Source: Pedobacter sp. FW305-3-2-15-E-R2A2
GTDB taxonomy: Bacteria; Bacteroidota; Bacteroidia; Sphingobacteriales; Sphingobacteriaceae
Direction of reading: 5' to 3'
Assembly: GCF_038446955.1 (NCBI RefSeq)
Contig: NZ_CP151803.1
Coordinates: 3,844,001 to 3,908,000, forward strand
DNA length: 64,000 nt
Numbering within the stretch: the stretch's first letter is position 1; every line of letters begins with the position of its first letter. The notes below the pieces were generated by a model. The model did no database searches. It was not told where the DNA came from and was given only the letters and a program-made list of their open reading frames with translations. Positions 1-8,610 of this stretch are shown piece after piece. The position numbers and the translations under genes were made by a program.

Positions 1-1804
1 CGACCAGGCTATCTCTTTTTAGGTAAGCCAGCTTCTGATAGGTTCCCAACAGAATCCTTGGGACATAACCTGCGGCCAAGACATCCTTGCCGTAAAGGTT
101 GCTTTCGTAGCTCCAGCCAAACAGACTAAATAAAGTTGGATAGAGGTCTATCTGTGAACAAACCTTGTTTACCTCTCTTTTTTTAGCATCCGGCAGATTT
201 AATACCAGACAGGGAATGTGGTACTTACTGATGTCAATTTCATTTTTCCCGGCACTGCTGGCACAATGATCTGCAACAATGATGACCACCGTGTTTTTGA
301 ACCAGGGTTTCATCCGGATCTCTTTGATAAACTGACCAATGGCGTAATCAGTATACCTTAAGGCACCGGATCTTCCCGTTCCTGAAGGAATGTCTATTTT
401 TCCATTTGGATACGTAAAAGGACGGTGGTTAGAGGTTGTCATGATAAAACTGTAAAATGGTTTTCCTTTCTCAAACTGCTCATCACTTCCACGGATCACT
501 GCATCGTATAAATCTCCGTCGCTGATTCCCCAGGCGTTCTCAAAATGTACTTGTTCATCAGTGATGATCGTCCTTTTGGTCAGGTAGTTGTCGCCAGCCA
601 TAACTTTTCTGCCCCGGTCGGTAATGTTGTAACCATTGCTGCCGAAATATTGATTCATATTGTCAAAATAGCCATCTCCCCCATAGTAGAAAGTCCGTTC
701 ATAGCCTGCTTTTTCAAAGATGTTTCCGATCGTAGTCAGGCTGTCATTTTTCGGACGTCTAACGACGCTGCTGCCCGGTGTTGGGGGAATAGCCAGCGAT
801 AATGCTTCCATACCCCGGACGGTTCTTGTTCCTGTTGCATACATATTGGTAAACAAAAGGTTTGCAGAAGCCAGAGAATCCAATACCGGGGTTAGCCGTT
901 CCTTATTTCCGAAATGCGACATAAAGTCGGCACTCAGGCTTTCCACTGTAATCATGATCACATTAGGTTTATAAGTGCTTCCGCTACCGCTGATCTTTCT
1001 TTTTATGCTCCGGCTACTGCTCAGGTAGCTGCTGTTTGCTTCCTGTAATTCGGCTCTGATCAGCCGGTATGCTTCCGGTTCATTCAGGAGTTGATAAAAT
1101 TGGTTGTAGTTGAGTTCGTTGTTTTTAAAGGCAGCAAAGATCGAATATATCCCGGCCTTTGCAAGTTCATCATGGAACCTGTTGTTCCCCTCTTCTGCCC
1201 AGGAATTGCGCACAAAGAGGCTGAAAAATAAGGCTAAGAAAATAATTGTCCCGGAAATAAGCCCTCTTATTTTTAAAGGAGTATCTGATTCAAAAGCGGT
1301 TTTAAATACGCCCTTTTTAATCAGTAACCAAAGTATAAAAACACTGATGAGCAGGACTCCGCCAATCAGCAGTGGTAAAGGATAAGATTCGTTGATATTG
1401 TTGATGACTTCATAGGTATACACGAGATAATCTACGGCAATAAAGTTAAACCGACTCTCAAATTCCTGCCAGAAAGTAAGTTCAGCAAAGAAAGAAAATA
1501 CCACGATAATGAGCATTAAAAGTAAGCCGGTATAGCTCATGAAAATATTGAACCACGACTTAATAAAACATTGTGGCAGAAGGAATAAATACAAGGAGTA
1601 AAGCAAGACCAGAAAGACAGACACGCCGAGGTCGTAAAACAAACCCTGAGTAAATATCCGGAAGATAGAAAGGAAGGAAAAATGTGTTTTTTCAATTGTA
1701 GCTGTCACCAGTCCGAGACGAATCAGGAACGACGCGGATATAAAGACAGCTACAAAAGAAAAAAGAACACTGTACCTGTTTTTGAACAAAAAAGTAACGT
1801 TCAT
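1..1804 (-). CDS. LTA synthase family membrane sulfatase (partial, 3' end beyond the window)
   Basis: The frame is open from the ATG at 1804 to the left edge, about 601 codons, so the C-terminus is missing. The N-terminal ~200 residues form about five hydrophobic segments. An alkaline-phosphatase/sulfatase-fold domain follows. It opens with NVIMITVESLSADF near residue 280 (the Glu is the expected metal ligand), then ATGTRTVRGMEA with the likely nucleophilic Thr, and ends with VVIIVADHCAS near residue 510, where Asp-His are metal ligands. This matches the LtaS/phosphoglycerol-transferase family. In Gram-negative Bacteroidota such proteins probably move phosphoglycerol or phosphoethanolamine groups onto periplasmic glycans or lipids; the substrate is unknown. 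The catalytic domain should face the periplasm. It is transcribed in the same direction as the XRE gene, 157 bp away. Confidence 0.88.
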   Translation of the reverse strand, partial: MNVTFLFKNRYSVLFSFVAVFISASFLIRLGLVTATIEKTHFSFLSIFRIFTQGLFYDLGVSVFLVLLYSLYLFLLPQCFIKSWFNIFMSYTGLLLMLIIVVFSFFAELTFWQEFESRFNFIAVDYLVYTYEVINNINESYPLPLLIGGVLLISVFILWLLIKKGVFKTAFESDTPLKIRGLISGTIIFLALFFSLFVRNSWAEEGNNRFHDELAKAGIYSIFAAFKNNELNYNQFYQLLNEPEAYRLIRAELQEANSSYLSSSRSIKRKISGSGSTYKPNVIMITVESLSADFMSHFGNKERLTPVLDSLASANLLFTNMYATGTRTVRGMEALSLAIPPTPGSSVVRRPKNDSLTTIGNIFEKAGYERTFYYGGDGYFDNMNQYFGSNGYNITDRGRKVMAGDNYLTKRTIITDEQVHFENAWGISDGDLYDAVIRGSDEQFEKGKPFYSFIMTTSNHRPFTYPNGKIDIPSGTGRSGALRYTDYAIGQFIKEIRMKPWFKNTVVIIVADHCASSAGKNEIDISKYHIPCLVLNLPDAKKREVNKVCSQIDLYPTLFSLFGWSYESNLYGKDVLAAGYVPRILLGTYQKLAYLKRDSLV

Positions 1805-1896
1805 AAGACCATAAATTATACCGTCAAATGTACCTTCCTATTCTGAAGAAAAACTGAAGTTAAACAGCTCTTTCAACCTAATTCCCAGGCGAAAGA

Positions 1897-1949
1897 CTGA
1901 TCGGTCAGCGGCTTCACATTAAAAAATGAAAAAGCCGCTGATTGACCAG
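1897..1949 (-). terminator. Long imperfect hairpin downstream of the XRE gene
   Basis: Arms 1897-1914 and 1932-1949 pair over 18 positions, with 15 Watson-Crick pairs and the rest mostly G-T. The loop is A/T-rich. It starts 13 bp past the stop of the XRE regulator and lies upstream of the LTA-synthase-like gene. No clear U-tract follows on the minus strand, so it may be a factor-dependent terminator or an mRNA-end stabiliser rather than a classical intrinsic terminator. Confidence 0.5.
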
Positions 1950-1961
1950 GTGTTTTAAAGT

Positions 1962-2300
1962 TTAGGCAATTTTGTTGCGCTGATCTTCCTTATCATATAA
2001 GTCGATCAGTTTGCTTTGCAAACGGATTACAGAGCTTTCCAACTGACTGATTTTTTCCTTCAGTTGTTCAATAATCTGAATGTGTTCACTTACCCCTTCT
2101 TCCCCAACATCGAGAAACTCTCTTAAACTTAATCCGTGTACTTCAGCGATCTGATTGATGCGGCTAAAGTTCGGATCAGTAATACTGGTTTCCAGTTTTG
2201 AGTACGCCGGAATTGAAATGTCCAGCAGATCGGCCATCGCTTTTTGGTTGACCCCTTTTTTTTGTCTTAAAATTCTAAATTTCTCCCCTAATGTTTTCAT
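1962..2300 (-). CDS. XRE-family helix-turn-helix regulator
   Basis: This is a 112-residue protein. Residues 5-65 are a Cro/C1-type HTH_3 domain (LGEKFRILRQKKGVNQKAMA, then DISIPAYSKLET). A short Leu/Ile-rich heptad segment at about residues 72-105 probably forms a dimerising coiled coil. It lacks any enzymatic or signal-sensing domain. Small XRE proteins of this shape are common stand-alone regulators in Sphingobacteriaceae, and the target is not predictable here. There is no toxin gene next to it, so an antitoxin role is unlikely. The ATG at 2300 is followed at once by the HTH, which supports this start. Confidence 0.85.
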   Translation of the reverse strand: MKTLGEKFRILRQKKGVNQKAMADLLDISIPAYSKLETSITDPNFSRINQIAEVHGLSLREFLDVGEEGVSEHIQIIEQLKEKISQLESSVIRLQSKLIDLYDKEDQRNKIA

Positions 2301-2446
2301 AATGAATATTATTATTTGTAATAACCCCTAATTGAAATAAATTTAAGAAATATTAAATATAATATTATCATATTATTACAAAATTTTGAAATTAATAATC
2401 AAAACTGACTTTTTGACAGCAAGTTTTAGGGACAAAAGGCATAAAA

Positions 2447-2490
2447 AAAGGGCATAAAAACCCACAATTTTTTTTGTGATTTTTGCCCTT
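2447..2490 (-). terminator. Terminator-like hairpin after the small membrane protein gene
   Basis: AAAGGGCA at 2447-2454 pairs with TGCCCTT at 2484-2490, and an inner CACAA/TTGTG stem lies within. Read on the minus strand, the stem is followed by a run of seven T. It lies 90 bp beyond the stop of the small membrane protein gene and ends its transcript before the XRE gene. Confidence 0.6.
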
Positions 2491-2579
2491 ATTTTGACCA
2501 TAGGAAACGATTTTTCGCATTTCACCGATGTCACCACTTTTTCTCATAATCAGCTGTTTATGAGCAAAATAAATAATGA

Positions 2580-2789
2580 TTATTTTTTAGTTTGCCTTAA
2601 TATAAAGGCCCCTAACATGATTGCTACAGCCAATCCCGAAAACCCTGGGAAGAGGATAAATAAATATAAAACTCCGGCGACCAGGCATAAAGCGACAATA
2701 AATAAAAAACCTTGTAAAAAAGATTCCATTTTGAACGCTGCGATGAGTGCAAACCCTAAAAAGGTTAAAGCAAGAATGGTTAAAAACAT
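2580..2789 (-). CDS. Small membrane protein
   Basis: This 69-residue protein is almost wholly hydrophobic. Two or three membrane segments can be drawn: residues 1-18, 24-45 and 47-63. It ends in a short basic tail (RQTKK). The frame could be extended by two codons to a TTG at 2795, but the ATG at 2789 is preferred. No family is recognised. It stands alone between two hairpins (2447-2490 and 2919-2958), so it is probably monocistronic. The opposite strand also carries a longer open frame, but the hydrophobic periodicity and the terminator placement favour the minus strand. Confidence 0.55.
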   Translation of the reverse strand: MFLTILALTFLGFALIAAFKMESFLQGFLFIVALCLVAGVLYLFILFPGFSGLAVAIMLGAFILRQTKK

Positions 2790-2918
2790 ATACAAAGATG
2801 CATTTCCAATGTTAAGTTAACGTTAAGAAATCAGATTTGACTCTTTTATTTTCAAAAAAATAACAATAAAATCTCCAAAATGAACCGAATGGAAAACTAA
2901 ATATTTTAGAGAATTCAT

Positions 2919-2958
2919 AAAAAAAGATCAGTATGAAAAAACATACTGATCTTTTTTT
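2919..2958 (-). terminator. Intrinsic terminator of the GH109-like gene
   Basis: A perfect 17-bp stem has arms at 2919-2935 and 2942-2958 (core GATCAGTATG/CATACTGATC) with a six-base A-loop. It is flanked by A7/T7, so it can work on either strand. It starts 18 bp past the stop codon at 2977. Confidence 0.9.
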
Positions 2959-2976
2959 GAACATAAAATTCTGTTA

Positions 2977-4329
2977 TTAATAATCGTCGTTTAGTGCGAA
3001 GATCGGTTTTCTCGTCATCCAGCTTCCACTGGTAAAATCAGGGAAATCGATGGTTTCATTTCCAAGTTCTATAGATTGCTCACTTAATGGTGTGATTGCG
3101 CTCCATGCTGCTGCATCATATACATCTAATGGAGTTGGCTCATTTCTTTTTGCTGCTTCGATGAAAGCATGGATAACGAAGAAGTCCATGCCACCATGAC
3201 CTGCACCTTGTGCATCATTGCCATATTTCCTCCAAAGTGGGTGATCATATTTATCCAACCACTCTTTTGCAGGATCCCATGCATGTGGTTTGCTCACTCC
3301 TTCTACATAGATGCTCTTATTTACATCCATCCACAATCCTTTTGTTCCCTGAACGCGGAAACCCAAGGAATATGGTCTCGGTAAATTGGTATCGTGTTGC
3401 AAAATAATGGTTTCTCCATTCGCACAGTCGATGGTAGTGGTCACGATATCTCCTAAACGGAAGTTCACCTTCGCATTCGGATGACTTTCTCCTCCTTTTT
3501 CTACAATATAATTATGGAGTCCTCTTGATTTGGTGGCAAAAGAGTTTAGTTTTAAAAACTTATTACCCCTGTTGATGTTCACGCATTGCGCAACCGGACC
3601 TATTCCGTGAGTCGGATATAAATCACCGTTACGGTGTACAGAGTGGTTGGTTCTCCATTTAGCTTCTGAGAATCCTTTTTCGTTAAATTCTACGCCGCCA
3701 CCATAAGGTTTTACCCCGTCATTGAATTTTACTTCTCTCAGGTCATGCTGGTAACCGCCTTGTAAATGCAGGATTTCTCCAAATACACCCTGACGTACCA
3801 TATTTAAGGCAGCCAATACATCTCTTCTGTAACATACGTTTTCCAACATCATTACATGTCCATTGTATTTTTCTGTTGCCTGTACCACATCCCAATGGTC
3901 TTGCAAGGTGATGCCCAGCATCACTTCAGTCGCTACGTATTTAATACCAGCTTCTAAAGATTTTATGATCATCGGTTTGTGCAATTCCCATGGCGTGGCA
4001 ATAACAATCGCTTTTAAACCTTTTGTTTCCAGTAGTTTCTTCCAGGCATTTTCATCACCAGTATAGATTTTAGGCATGGGTTTGCCGCTTTTAGCGATCA
4101 TAGCTTTAGCCGAATTCAGCATTCTTTCTTCTACGTCGCAGATGGCTACCAATTCTACATCATCCCTTTTCAGTAAAAGATCAAGATGATTCTGGCCTCT
4201 TAATCCAACTCCAATCATAGCAACCTTGATCTTCTCTGCTTTGGTACCTGCAAAAATTGATTGCTCCGGTAAAACAGTCAGGGCTGCCGCAGTGATGCCA
4301 CTACTTCTCACAAATTGTCTTCTGTTCAT
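2977..4329 (-). CDS. GH109-like Gfo/Idh/MocA-fold glycosidase (alpha-N-acetylgalactosaminidase type)
   Basis: The 450-residue protein starts with a Tat-like leader (MNRRQFVRSSG, then a hydrophobic stretch), so it is probably exported to the periplasm. Residues about 34-66 form a Rossmann NAD-binding motif (VAMIGVGLRGQ, acidic end of strand 2 at AICDVE). The features that separate GH109 from ordinary Gfo/Idh dehydrogenases are present: EVMLGITLQDHW in place of the EKP motif, MMLENVCYRRD, LNMVRQGVFGEILH, YPTHGIGPVAQ, and a C-terminal GHGGMDFFV plus PDFTSGSW. GH109 enzymes use tightly bound NAD to hydrolyse alpha-GalNAc by an oxidation-elimination route; the exact sugar here is inferred. The divergent LacI regulator, the operator-like palindromes upstream and the NahK-like kinase beyond it support a role in amino-sugar use. 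Confidence 0.85.
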   Translation of the reverse strand: MNRRQFVRSSGITAAALTVLPEQSIFAGTKAEKIKVAMIGVGLRGQNHLDLLLKRDDVELVAICDVEERMLNSAKAMIAKSGKPMPKIYTGDENAWKKLLETKGLKAIVIATPWELHKPMIIKSLEAGIKYVATEVMLGITLQDHWDVVQATEKYNGHVMMLENVCYRRDVLAALNMVRQGVFGEILHLQGGYQHDLREVKFNDGVKPYGGGVEFNEKGFSEAKWRTNHSVHRNGDLYPTHGIGPVAQCVNINRGNKFLKLNSFATKSRGLHNYIVEKGGESHPNAKVNFRLGDIVTTTIDCANGETIILQHDTNLPRPYSLGFRVQGTKGLWMDVNKSIYVEGVSKPHAWDPAKEWLDKYDHPLWRKYGNDAQGAGHGGMDFFVIHAFIEAAKRNEPTPLDVYDAAAWSAITPLSEQSIELGNETIDFPDFTSGSWMTRKPIFALNDDY

Positions 4330-4370
4330 AATTTATTTAGTTCATTATATATGTTCGGTTCAGATAAAAA

Positions 4371-4392
4371 CTCCGGTTGGCACAACCAGGAG
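4371..4392 (-). other. Small hairpin in the leader of the GH109-like gene
   Basis: CTCCGGTTG and CAACCAGGAG pair around a GCA loop, with one bulged base. The hairpin lies about 42 nt upstream of the start codon, inside the probable 5' leader. No known riboswitch shape is seen. It may be incidental or affect translation. Confidence 0.25.
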
Positions 4393-4459
4393 CTATCAAT
4401 CGAATACAATATATATACTATATCAGAAACGGGATAAAATAACAGCTTATAAAAAGCAC

Positions 4460-4471
4460 GCAAACGTTTGA
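4460..4471. promoter_or_regulatory. LacI-type operator, copy 1
   Basis: CAAACGTTTG at 4461-4470 is a perfect 10-bp palindrome with the central CG typical of LacI-family operators. It lies 131 bp upstream of the GH109-like start, in the divergent spacer shared with the LacI-family gene. The same core occurs at 4668-4677 and 5805-5814. Confidence 0.75.
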
Positions 4472-4666
4472 TATTTTGCCTTTCCTCGCAATTCCCGAAT
4501 CCCCAAAACCCAAAAGAAACACATTGTTGAGGATTGTAACAATTATATGATTGTTTTGGCTAAAATACTTACATCATTTCCAAAAATAGCTGTAATATGA
4601 CCACCAAAACCTGATTTTTATCCAAAAAATATCCCCTGAAATTTAAATTTGGGCTTTTATTTTCAA

Positions 4667-4678
4667 GCAAACGTTTGC
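4667..4678. promoter_or_regulatory. LacI-type operator, copy 2
   Basis: GCAAACGTTTGC is a perfect 12-bp palindrome lying 99 bp upstream of the ATG of the LacI-family gene at 4778. It is 207 bp from copy 1, a spacing that would allow looping across the divergent spacer. Autoregulation is the natural inference. The rest of the 448-bp spacer (4330-4777) is AT-rich and shows no gene. Confidence 0.8.
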
Positions 4679-4777
4679 GCACATTTAGTCTAAAACCGGA
4701 AAAATTTAACGTCCAGCACAATTGTTTTTTTAAAATTATTCAAGGTTATTGAAAGTTTATTCTAATATTTGAATATC

Positions 4778-5797
4778 ATGTCTGATAAACCTACCACGAT
4801 AAAAGAAATAGCCAAAATACTTAAGATTTCGGTTTCCACCGTCTCAAGGGCTTTAAATGACCATTCCAGTATCGGTTTAACAACAAAGATGAGGGTCAAA
4901 AAGCTGGCAACTGAGCTAAATTATGAGCCAAATCAGAAGGCAATACAGTTTCTTCAGGGCAAGTCTCATATTATCGGTGTTATTTTGCCGGAACTATCCG
5001 AATCTTTTTTTTCCACTGCCATCAGCGGAATTGAGGATGTTGCCTATAAGCGAAATTATACCGTTTTACTTGCGCAGTCGCACGATGACGCAGACCGTGA
5101 AAAATTGCTGGTAGAAAAAATGAAAACCCAGCGCGTAGATGGCTTATTGGTGTCGGTTTCTAAAACCACCAGTACCTACGAACATTTTGAAATGTTCAAA
5201 AAGCTGAATATCCCGGTAGTATTTTTTGATCGGATCCCTCCTATTAAAGACATTCACTATGTGGCTTCCAACCTGGAAAACGGAACCTATGAAGCGGTTA
5301 ATTTCTTATTGAAAAAAGGACACCGGACGATCGGAATGATCAATGGACCTACGACCTTAGTGGCCAGTCATGAGCGGAAAGAAGGTTATATAAAGGCCAT
5401 GATCTCCAATCGTTTAAAGTTTGACCCTTCTCTGATTGTCAGTTGCGATCTTTCTGAAACCGGCACAATAGACGTGATGAACACCATGTTAAACCACAGA
5501 CGTAAACCGACTGCAATCGTTACCTTTAATGACTACGTGGCTTTGTTTGCCATGAGGTATACCCGTTCCCTGGAACTGGAGGGAATAGACTTTGTAAGTT
5601 ATGCCAACCTCCCGATTATTAACTACATGGATTATACGCCAATTGCCTCTGTAGAGCAGTTCCCCTATAAACAAGGCAAGAAAGCAGCAGACATTTTAAT
5701 AGACCTGATCAACCGCCCGAAAAACGAAACGGGAACGGAACAAGCTTATTTTAATGTAGTTGTAGAATCGGAATTGATTGTCCCAACCCCCAAATAA
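4778..5797 (+). CDS. LacI-family transcriptional regulator
   Basis: The protein has 339 residues from the ATG at 4778. A TTG nine bases upstream is also in frame but is less likely. Residues 5-55 carry a LacI-type HTH (TIKEIAKILKISVSTVSRAL) and the hinge. The rest is a periplasmic-binding-protein-like sensor domain starting at HIIGVILPELSESFF, with the usual VDGLLVSVS, VVFFDRIPP and NGTYEAVNFLLKKGHRTIGM blocks. It sits between the GH109-like gene (divergent) and a NahK-like kinase 79 bp downstream. A GCAAACGTTTG palindrome lies in front of each of the three genes, so it most likely represses this local regulon. The ligand is probably an amino sugar or its phosphate, but that is inference. Confidence 0.92.
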   Translation: MSDKPTTIKEIAKILKISVSTVSRALNDHSSIGLTTKMRVKKLATELNYEPNQKAIQFLQGKSHIIGVILPELSESFFSTAISGIEDVAYKRNYTVLLAQSHDDADREKLLVEKMKTQRVDGLLVSVSKTTSTYEHFEMFKKLNIPVVFFDRIPPIKDIHYVASNLENGTYEAVNFLLKKGHRTIGMINGPTTLVASHERKEGYIKAMISNRLKFDPSLIVSCDLSETGTIDVMNTMLNHRRKPTAIVTFNDYVALFAMRYTRSLELEGIDFVSYANLPIINYMDYTPIASVEQFPYKQGKKAADILIDLINRPKNETGTEQAYFNVVVESELIVPTPK

Positions 5798-5803
5798 TTT
5801 TGC

Positions 5804-5815
5804 GCAAACGTTTGC
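5804..5815. promoter_or_regulatory. LacI-type operator, copy 3
   Basis: This is a second perfect GCAAACGTTTGC. It begins 6 bp after the LacI stop codon and ends 62 bp before the kinase start. Its presence implies that the kinase has its own regulated promoter rather than only reading through from the regulator gene. Confidence 0.8.
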
Positions 5816-5876
5816 TCAATGGTTTAATGACTTAAATAATTACGTTTGAATTCTGTAACCAATTCTGATAAGACGC

Positions 5877-6956
5877 ATGTTTGAAAATATTTTACCATTG
5901 TATGGCCTGAATTCTGATGAGACTACTGTTAACCTGTTCGGCGATGGCCTGATTAACCATACATGGAAAGTAACCGCAGGCGGGCAGAGCTATATTCTGC
6001 AAAAAGTAAATACCGATGTATTTAAGAACCCTTCAGATATAGACAAAAACCTGAGCTTATTAAAAGCTTTTTTAAGCAAAAAAGATCCTGACTATCTGTT
6101 TGTATCTCCTGTTAGCGCATTGTCAGGGGAATCCTTATTGGACACCCCTTCCGGTTATTTCCGCTTGTCGCCATTTGTAGAAGGTTCCCTTTCTTTAAAT
6201 GCCCTGACAAAAGAGGAAGAAGCTTATGAGGCTGCCAAACAATTCGGCAAATTCTCCAGCTTACTGGCCGACTTTGATGCGGAAACACTCAACATTACCA
6301 TTCCCGATTTCCATAACCTGAGTTTAAGGTATGAGCAGTTTAAAACTGCCTGTGCAAATGCGAACCCGGAAAGAATGGAGAAAGCAAAACAATATGTAGA
6401 TTTCATCAATGCGCATCAGGACCTGGTCGATACCTATCTGAGTATTGTGGCCAACAAGGAAGTACCATTGCGGGTGATCCACCACGACACCAAGATCAAT
6501 AATGTCTTGTTCGACAAAGACTACAAAGGCATTTGTGTGATTGACCTGGATACGGTGATGCCTGGCTATTTTATTAGTGATGTGGGTGATATGATGCGGA
6601 CCTATTTATGTGCGGCTACTGAAGAAGAAACCGACCTGAGCAAAATCAGCATCCGTAAAGAATTTTTTAAAGCCGTATACGACGGTTATATGGAAGAAAT
6701 GCAGGACGTCCTGACGGATACCGAGAAACAATATTTCAGCTATGCCGGCAAGTTCATTATCTACATGCAAGCCATTCGTTTCCTCGCAGATTACCTGCAG
6801 AACGATATCTATTATGGGGCAAAATATGAAGATCATAATTTTAACAGGGCAATTAATCAAATCACCCTGTTAAAAGAATATATAAAAATTGAGGCAGAAC
6901 TTACAGCTCCCCTTTCTTCATCTGCTGAACCGCATAATCAACAGCACGCGCAGTAA
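5877..6956 (+). CDS. NahK-like sugar 1-kinase (aminoglycoside phosphotransferase fold)
   Basis: The protein has 359 residues. It shows the APH/choline-kinase fold: a Gly-rich loop at 20-30 (FGDGLINHTW), the ATP-site Lys in ILQKVN near 43, the catalytic loop IHHDTKINNVLFD with Asp204 and Asn209, and the metal-binding VIDLDTVMPG with Asp223/Asp225. These blocks and the length match N-acetylhexosamine 1-kinase, which phosphorylates GlcNAc or GalNAc at C1. It is probably cytosolic. Its own operator-like site upstream and the GH109-like gene two genes away fit salvage of released GalNAc or GlcNAc. Its last 56 bases overlap the convergent GMC dehydrogenase gene. A homoserine-kinase or methylthioribose-kinase role is a less likely alternative. 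Confidence 0.78.
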   Translation: MFENILPLYGLNSDETTVNLFGDGLINHTWKVTAGGQSYILQKVNTDVFKNPSDIDKNLSLLKAFLSKKDPDYLFVSPVSALSGESLLDTPSGYFRLSPFVEGSLSLNALTKEEEAYEAAKQFGKFSSLLADFDAETLNITIPDFHNLSLRYEQFKTACANANPERMEKAKQYVDFINAHQDLVDTYLSIVANKEVPLRVIHHDTKINNVLFDKDYKGICVIDLDTVMPGYFISDVGDMMRTYLCAATEEETDLSKISIRKEFFKAVYDGYMEEMQDVLTDTEKQYFSYAGKFIIYMQAIRFLADYLQNDIYYGAKYEDHNFNRAINQITLLKEYIKIEAELTAPLSSSAEPHNQQHAQ

Positions 6957-8598
6957 GCGCCATATACGTTAATGATGGGTTTTGTGTGGAAGTAGAAGTC
7001 ATACAAGCCCCATCAGTAACGAATACATTTTTGCAGTCATGCAACTGGTTCCATTTGTTCAATACTGATGTTTTTGGGTCATGGCCCATCCTTGCGCCGC
7101 CCATCTCATGGATGTCCAGACCGGGTGCCTGTCCGCCGTCATTTGGCTTAATGTTCTTAAATCCTGCTTCGGTAAACATCTCTGTTAATTGTTCCAGGTA
7201 ATCCTTTTTCATTTTTGCATCGTTGTCATCGTAATCTACGGAGATGCGTAAAAGTGGAATTCCCCATTCATCTTTCTGGTCTTTATCCAGTTTCACGTAA
7301 TTGCTCTTCTTAGGAATGGTTTCTCCCATCATGTGAGAGCCCACTTGCCAGGGACCAGGATTCTTATTCAGCAATTGTGCTTTTAAATCGGTACCCATGC
7401 CTGAAGTGTCTCTTTCCGGGCTCCTGTAGGCCGAAAAACCAGCTGCATAACCGCGTTTGAAATTCGTTTCCTGTTTCAACAAGTTCCTGAAGCGTGGGAT
7501 ATAGCCGCCATCAGAAGGATTTCTGCCGTCTGTCGTAAATTCTTTTAAGCCTTCGTATTCTGCACTGATCCTTGCGCTATAGTTGTGAAAAGCCACGTAT
7601 TTGCCCAGGACTCCGCTGTCATTCCCCAATCCGTTTGGAAAACGGGAAGAAGTGGAATTCAACAGGATCAGATTGGTATTGATGGCAGCAGCATTCACAA
7701 AAATGACCTTTGCAAAATATTCTGTCACCTCTTTGGTATTGGTATCCACCACCCTTACACCGGATGCTTTTCCCAGCTTCTCGTCATAGATGACAGACTC
7801 GACCACAGAGAACGGTTTTAAGGTCAGATTTCCCGTTTTTGCTGCCCATGGTAAAGTAGAAGCATTGCTGCTAAAATAGCCACCAAAAGGACAGCCACGC
7901 TGACATAAATTCCTGTTCTGACACTTCCCTCTCCCCTGGTCAAAATGAACCTGTCTGGGTTGCGACAAGTGTGCACAGCGCGAGCTGATGACATGTCGGC
8001 CGGTATATTTTTCTTTCAGTGTTTTCTTAAAATAATCTTCCACCGCATTTAATGGAAAAGCAGGTAGAAAATCACCGTCAGGCAATTCTGCCAGGCCATC
8101 TTTATTACCTGAAATCCCTGCAAACTGCTCTACATAACTATACCAGGAAGCCAGGTCTTTATACCTTATTGGCCAGTCGACCGCAAAATCATCTCTCAAA
8201 GGACCTTCAAAATCAAGGTCACTCCAGCGCTGTGTCTGCCGGGCCCATAATAAAGATTTTCCACCTACCTGGTAGCCGCGGATCCAGTCAAAGGGCTTCT
8301 CCTGAACATAAGGATGTTCCTTGTCTTTCACAAAAAAATGCATCGCATCTTCCCGGAAAGCATAACACTTGCTCACTACCGGGTTTTCCTTGCGGATGGC
8401 GAGTGTCAACTCCCCACGGTGCTCAAATTCGTAGGGATATTTATTGGTTGTCGGATAGTCGATCAGGTGTTTTACGTCCCTGCCCCGCTCCAATACCAGC
8501 GTTTTTAATCCTTTCTCTGTAAATTCTTTGGCGGCCCATCCACCACTAATGCCGGAGCCAATGACGATGGCATCATATGTATGTTGTTTCTTTGACAT
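6901..8598 (-). CDS. GMC-family FAD-dependent dehydrogenase, large subunit
   Basis: The protein has 565 residues. The N-terminal FAD site is AIVIGSGISGGWAAKEF with the ribose-binding Glu in LVLERG. GGKSLLWARQTQRW is the second FAD-contact block. A Cys-rich stretch (CQNRNLCQRGCPFGG) is typical of the gluconate/glucoside-dehydrogenase branch. The C-terminal active-site block contains HEMGGARMG and TQNPSLTYMALTARA. The small-subunit gene lies 12 bp upstream, so the two form a membrane-associated periplasmic sugar or alcohol dehydrogenase. Relatives include gluconate 2-dehydrogenase and glucoside 3-dehydrogenase; the sequence alone does not pick one. No signal peptide is visible here, so export may be by piggyback on the Tat-like small subunit. 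Confidence 0.87.
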   Translation of the reverse strand: MSKKQHTYDAIVIGSGISGGWAAKEFTEKGLKTLVLERGRDVKHLIDYPTTNKYPYEFEHRGELTLAIRKENPVVSKCYAFREDAMHFFVKDKEHPYVQEKPFDWIRGYQVGGKSLLWARQTQRWSDLDFEGPLRDDFAVDWPIRYKDLASWYSYVEQFAGISGNKDGLAELPDGDFLPAFPLNAVEDYFKKTLKEKYTGRHVISSRCAHLSQPRQVHFDQGRGKCQNRNLCQRGCPFGGYFSSNASTLPWAAKTGNLTLKPFSVVESVIYDEKLGKASGVRVVDTNTKEVTEYFAKVIFVNAAAINTNLILLNSTSSRFPNGLGNDSGVLGKYVAFHNYSARISAEYEGLKEFTTDGRNPSDGGYIPRFRNLLKQETNFKRGYAAGFSAYRSPERDTSGMGTDLKAQLLNKNPGPWQVGSHMMGETIPKKSNYVKLDKDQKDEWGIPLLRISVDYDDNDAKMKKDYLEQLTEMFTEAGFKNIKPNDGGQAPGLDIHEMGGARMGHDPKTSVLNKWNQLHDCKNVFVTDGACMTSTSTQNPSLTYMALTARAVDYAVQQMKKGEL

Positions 8599-8610
8599 GT
8601 TCTCTTTTGA

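Noticed and set aside
2476..2820. 114-codon plus-strand frame opposite the small membrane protein
   Set aside because: It is Lys/Asn-rich without structure, and a terminator-like hairpin sits at its start; the minus-strand hydrophobic protein is more credible.
8052..8522. 156-codon open frame on the plus strand
   Set aside because: It lies wholly antisense to the GMC dehydrogenase, which has clear FAD motifs and coherent domain structure; the plus frame shows no domain.
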